A DNA stretch of 8,956 nt, taken from the NCBI GenBank assembly GCA_029287755.1, contig JARFQM010000311.1:1-8956 (forward strand), given 5' to 3'. The notes below the pieces were generated by a model. It did no database searches and had not been told where the DNA came from. It was given only the letters and a program-made list of their open reading frames with translations. The stretch is from Desulfofustis sp. Its GTDB lineage: Bacteria > Desulfobacterota > Desulfobulbia > Desulfobulbales > Desulfocapsaceae. Shown here piece after piece: positions 6,431 through 8,956 of the stretch (within the stretch, counting starts at the first letter, position 1; each line of letters opens with the position of its first letter). The translations under genes and the position numbers were made by a program.

Positions 6431-7468
6431 ATGGCAAAAAAAATCAACAGGAAGATGATCGGCGGTTTTGTGGTCGTTGCGGTGGGCATTCTGGCAGCCA
6501 GTATTGCCATTTTTGGGTCGGGGGATATGTTCAGGGAGCGGATCGAGTTCGTGCTGTATTTCGACGATTCCATCAAAGGCTTGAATGTCGGCGCCCCAGT
6601 TCTTACCAAAGGGGTAAGGACAGGTGTGGTAAAGCAAATCGTGGTTCGCACGTTCTTGGATGATCTCCGTTCGACCGTCGCTGTCTTTATCGAGATCTAC
6701 CCCGAATCATTTGATGTGGTCACCCCGTCCGACCAACACCTGGACCCTCTGGCCAGCCTGCCGGGGCTTATCGACAAGGGGCTGCGCGCGCAACTGGTGA
6801 GCCAGAGCATGGTCACAGGACAATTGTCCATCGAATTTGTCATGCGCTCTGATACGCCCGCAAACCTGAAGAACCTGGATGAGGGTATTCTGGAGATCCC
6901 CACCATCCCCTCCACCCTGTCGAGGCTGGAAAGACAGTTGCAGCAGATTGACATAGGGGAAATGTACGAGCGCCTGAGCTCGATTCTGGACAGTCTCGAC
7001 AGCAGTTTAAAGAATCTTAACCTCGAAACCACCGGGAGCGAACTGAGTAGTCTTGTGGGGGATATCAGGCAGCTGGTGGACAATATGGACAGCGAGATGA
7101 AATCCCTGGCAGAGAATCTTAACGAGGCGGTCACGGACTCCCGGGGGGTGATCGTTGAGATGCGTGATGAAATAAAGCCGATTGCCGAAAAAACTAATGA
7201 AACACTGGTTGAAGTCGGCGCCATGGTCAGGACTGTAGGCGACAAAGTTGAGCCCCTGGCGCAGTCGCTGACCGACGCCCTGGAGGCGGCAACGGCGGCA
7301 AGTATGAGCGTGAACGACATTGTGGCTGAAACGTCCCCGACCCGCGCCAATCTGGACAGCGCTCTTGAACAGCTTGCTTCGGCGTCACGTTCTCTAAGGA
7401 TACTGGCCGAGTACCTGGAACAGCATCCGGACGCCTTGCTCAAGGGTAAAGGCTATCAGAACTATTAG
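6431..7468 (+). CDS. mlaD: MlaD-type MCE-domain protein, membrane anchored with long coiled coil
   Basis: Substrate-binding/tunnel subunit of the lipid transporter, 345 residues. A single N-terminal membrane helix (about 10-29, GGFVVVAVGILAASIAIFGS) anchors it to the inner membrane with the bulk in the periplasm. The MCE domain follows at about 38-138, with FDDSIKGLNVGAPVLTKGVR and a later QLVSQSMVTGQLSIEF strand pair. Residues about 160-330 are low-complexity amphipathic helix (repeated L..L..I/V spacing, rich in S, D, E and L), read as a coiled coil that could form a needle towards the outer membrane. The tail ends EYLEQHPDALLKGK, common in MCE proteins paired with a PqiC-like lipoprotein. 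It is longer than E. coli MlaD (about 180 residues). The Shine-Dalgarno AGGAGAG (6418-6424) overlaps the mlaF stop codon, so the two are tightly coupled. Confidence 0.93.
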   Translation: MAKKINRKMIGGFVVVAVGILAASIAIFGSGDMFRERIEFVLYFDDSIKGLNVGAPVLTKGVRTGVVKQIVVRTFLDDLRSTVAVFIEIYPESFDVVTPSDQHLDPLASLPGLIDKGLRAQLVSQSMVTGQLSIEFVMRSDTPANLKNLDEGILEIPTIPSTLSRLERQLQQIDIGEMYERLSSILDSLDSSLKNLNLETTGSELSSLVGDIRQLVDNMDSEMKSLAENLNEAVTDSRGVIVEMRDEIKPIAEKTNETLVEVGAMVRTVGDKVEPLAQSLTDALEAATAASMSVNDIVAETSPTRANLDSALEQLASASRSLRILAEYLEQHPDALLKGKGYQNY

Positions 7469-7480
7469 AGGAGGTTTTAC

Positions 7481-8083
7481 ATGATTCACCGGATCAAGCC
7501 AATCGCCGTTGTAATTATGGCCATCAGCATTCTGACCAGTGGTGGCTGCGCGACCACGCCTCCACCCACATTTTTCCAGCTGGAAGAGCCGGCAAACGTT
7601 CAGCTGAGCGGCATTGAGCGCGGTATAGCCGTCGGCGTTGGACCGTTAAATCTCCCCACCTATCTTGATCGCCCGCATATCGTCACACGCGCAACCGAGC
7701 ACCGGCTCGAATTGTCGGAGTTCAACCGCTGGGCGGAACCGCTTAAAGAAAGCATGCTGCGGGTCCTTGCCGTCAATCTCTCCAATGAGCTTGAAACGAC
7801 AAGGGTCTTTGTCTTCCCCCGACGCCGTCCGGTCGTGCCGATTGAATTCACGGTGGAAATCAATGTTGCCAGGTTTGATGGCAGATTGGGGGGTGAAGTT
7901 GTGCTGGTGGTGCGCTGGATCCTACTCGGCAAAGAAGAACAACTCATTTCCACCAAGGTGTCTATCATCAAGGAGCAAGCCGCGGGCGGCGACTATGATT
8001 CCTTAATTAAGGCTCAAAACAGGACGCTCAAAGAGCTGAGCAAGGAAATTGCCCAGGCCATTTCGTCAAGTATCGAAAAGTGA
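7481..8083 (+). CDS. PqiC-like ABC-type transport auxiliary lipoprotein (DUF330/PF03886)
   Basis: A 200-residue lipoprotein expected to sit in the outer membrane and receive or dock the periplasmic MCE needle. The signal peptide covers residues 1-22 and ends in a lipobox-like LTSGGC, with Cys23 as the lipidated residue. The -3 position is Ser instead of the usual Leu, slightly atypical. Ala at +2 fits outer-membrane sorting by the E. coli rule. Family motifs are GVGPLNLPTYLDRPHIVTR (52-70), then FNRWAEPLKESMLRVLAVNL (81-100) and an IEFTVEINVARFDG strand (121-134). The Shine-Dalgarno AGAGGAGG (7467-7474) overlaps the mlaD stop, and the genes are 12 bp apart. It is the last gene of the operon and ends 46 bp from a convergent minus-strand gene. 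I see no strong terminator in that gap. The association with mlaEFD makes this a hybrid Mla/Pqi-type arrangement. Confidence 0.9.
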   Translation: MIHRIKPIAVVIMAISILTSGGCATTPPPTFFQLEEPANVQLSGIERGIAVGVGPLNLPTYLDRPHIVTRATEHRLELSEFNRWAEPLKESMLRVLAVNLSNELETTRVFVFPRRRPVVPIEFTVEINVARFDGRLGGEVVLVVRWILLGKEEQLISTKVSIIKEQAAGGDYDSLIKAQNRTLKELSKEIAQAISSSIEK

Positions 8084-8129
8084 ACATATTTTTTACTACA
8101 ACATGATTTCTCATTTGCTGTCGAAATGG

Positions 8130-8789
8130 TCAGGCAGAACCATCATCCGGTTGGTTTTCTTCCGTTTCTGAATGGGTGATTTTAGCGCGGGTAAATTCTT
8201 TCAGCTTCTCTACCTGCCAGCTGTTAATTTTGTAGTAGACGTCGCTGTCACTGGTTTTCAGGACAAAGTGATCATCTGCTTTTACGAACTCGTAGTTGAT
8301 GTCTCCGCCTTCATCTTCAGTGAGACTTAATTGCAGTTCCGGGCCCTCGGCGAACAGTTTCTTTACTTGATCCGGATCAAGTACCGACTGAACCGACAAA
8401 TTGGCCAGGTGATCAACCAGGTAGTTGACCGCTTCAGTTGCCAACTCAGTAGATTCTTCTCCGTCGAGCACCCAGTCCTCCCCGCTTTTTTCAAGCTGCA
8501 GTGCACCGATCCGTAGTTTAACGATCTTGTCTCTGGTTCTTTTTACCGCATTCTTGTCGAACCAGTTGTCCACCTCCGGTTCAATCTCAAAGCCGCTTAT
8601 TGGCAGAGCGTATACCTCCTGATCTCCTGCGAGGCGGGCGTAAATGTGGCGCACATCGGCAGAGGTCCCCAAGTACAGGTCAAGCTCAACCGCTTCACCC
8701 GCCAGGATTTCCAGGTGGTGCTCGAAATTGTCTTCAGCGGTCCTGAATCGACCAGCGGCTTCGTTACTGGTTGCCACGGCAAACCCTTT
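8130..8789 (-). pseudogene. DUF4340-domain protein, N-terminus missing
   Basis: About 219 residues of a DUF4340 protein, a family of unknown function usually encoded next to GldG-type ABC transporter genes. Recognisable parts, from the N-terminal side, are NFEHHLEILAGEAVELDLYL, then LGTSADVRHIYARLAGDQEV, and EPEVDNWFDKNAVK. Toward the end come a DHFVLKTSDSDVYYKINSWQ strand region and an acidic tail. The usual N-terminal membrane helix and first strands (roughly 60-90 residues, from memory of the family) are absent. Upstream of about 8789 the sequence switches to a GldG-like protein in another frame. The frame is nominally open to ATG 8885, but that extension (MNKPWTSN...) is out-of-frame GldG sequence and not a real N-terminus. 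Whether the gene is truly broken depends on whether the junction is real. No ribosome site or start can be assigned. Confidence 0.75.
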
Positions 8790-8790
8790 T

Positions 8791-8955
8791 CTCGCCGCCG
8801 CCCTGATAGGTATAGAAGACTTTCTTGATGGCCCTGGTAATGTCATACTCGGGATTACGCAATTCGACGTCCAGGGTTTGTTCATCTTGGGATTTGACTT
8901 CGATCAAATCGCGAAACCCAAGTGTTTCAAACTGGTCGCCATATTGAATGAGGAT
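8791..8955 (-). pseudogene. Fragment of a GldG-type ABC transporter auxiliary protein (both ends missing)
   Basis: The minus strand from the window edge reads ILIQYGDQFETLGFRDLIEV, then SQDEQTLDVELRNPEYDITR and AIKKVFYTYQGGGE. This resembles the GldG/ABC_transp_aux family (PF09822), in which a (F)RDL(I/V)EV segment and NPEYDITRAIKKV precede a large periplasmic domain. The N-terminal part lies beyond the window. Directly after GGGE (8791) the frame diverges and stops at 8764-8766, and the sequence becomes DUF4340 in the +1 frame. In intact loci the GldG gene lies just upstream of the DUF4340 gene, so the C-terminal few hundred GldG residues and the DUF4340 N-terminus appear to be deleted. The family call is by recalled resemblance. 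Confidence 0.65.
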
Positions 8956-8956
8956 A

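Noticed and set aside
6697..7443. 248-residue open frame on the minus strand, serine- and arginine-rich
   Set aside because: It is antisense to the well-supported mlaD gene, has shadow-type composition and matches no family I recognise.
8764..8800. Programmed frameshift joining the GldG-like and DUF4340-like frames
   Set aside because: The change needed is +1, not the -1 of classical slippery heptamers, and the two sides appear to belong to different genes.
1..8956. CRISPR array, tRNA, rRNA or phage module
   Set aside because: I saw no regularly spaced repeats, cloverleaf sequence, rRNA signature, integrase or structural phage gene.

Overview
The window looks like a piece of an environmental Gram-negative genome assembly, most likely an uncultured member of the Desulfobacterota (former Deltaproteobacteria). 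The lineage call is inference. It rests on an Mla-type lipid-transport operon whose permease carries an N-terminal STAS-like domain and which ends in a PqiC-like lipoprotein, on GldG/DUF4340 sequences, and on ATC-hydrolase, NmrA-like and TetR sequences that I associate with that group. Positions 6-39 are an exact Illumina Nextera (Tn5) read-2 adapter, so native sequence starts at about base 40 and the left edge is probably a contig end.

Left part (49-2709): a LacI-family repressor and a GNAT acetyltransferase lie on the plus strand. They converge on a minus-strand exported alpha/beta hydrolase with a recognisable Ser-Asp-His triad.

Middle part (2710-4398): a gene-poor, partly decayed stretch. 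It holds a 143-bp segment bounded by 17-bp inverted repeats (MITE-like), a minus-strand remnant of an NmrA-like NAD(P)-binding protein, an apparently intact ATC-hydrolase family gene, a broken TetR regulator just upstream of it, a C-terminal scrap of an outer-membrane beta-barrel protein, and about 320 bp with no gene.

Right part (4399-8083): a compact plus-strand operon mlaE-mlaF-mlaD-pqiC-like. It encodes a permease with STAS-like domain, an ATPase, an inner-membrane-anchored MCE protein with a long coiled coil, and an outer-membrane-type lipoprotein. Together they should form an ABC machine moving phospholipid or other hydrophobic molecules between inner and outer membranes. No MlaC, separate MlaB or MlaA is visible here.

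Right edge (8130-8955): on the minus strand, a GldG-type fragment is joined out of frame to the C-terminal two thirds or so of a DUF4340 protein. These are normally two neighbouring genes, so the junction near 8787-8794 is either a real deletion or an assembly artefact. I did not find a convincing new system. The most notable points are the adapter, the GldG/DUF4340 junction, the cluster of gene remnants around an intact ATC-hydrolase gene, and the MITE-like repeat.
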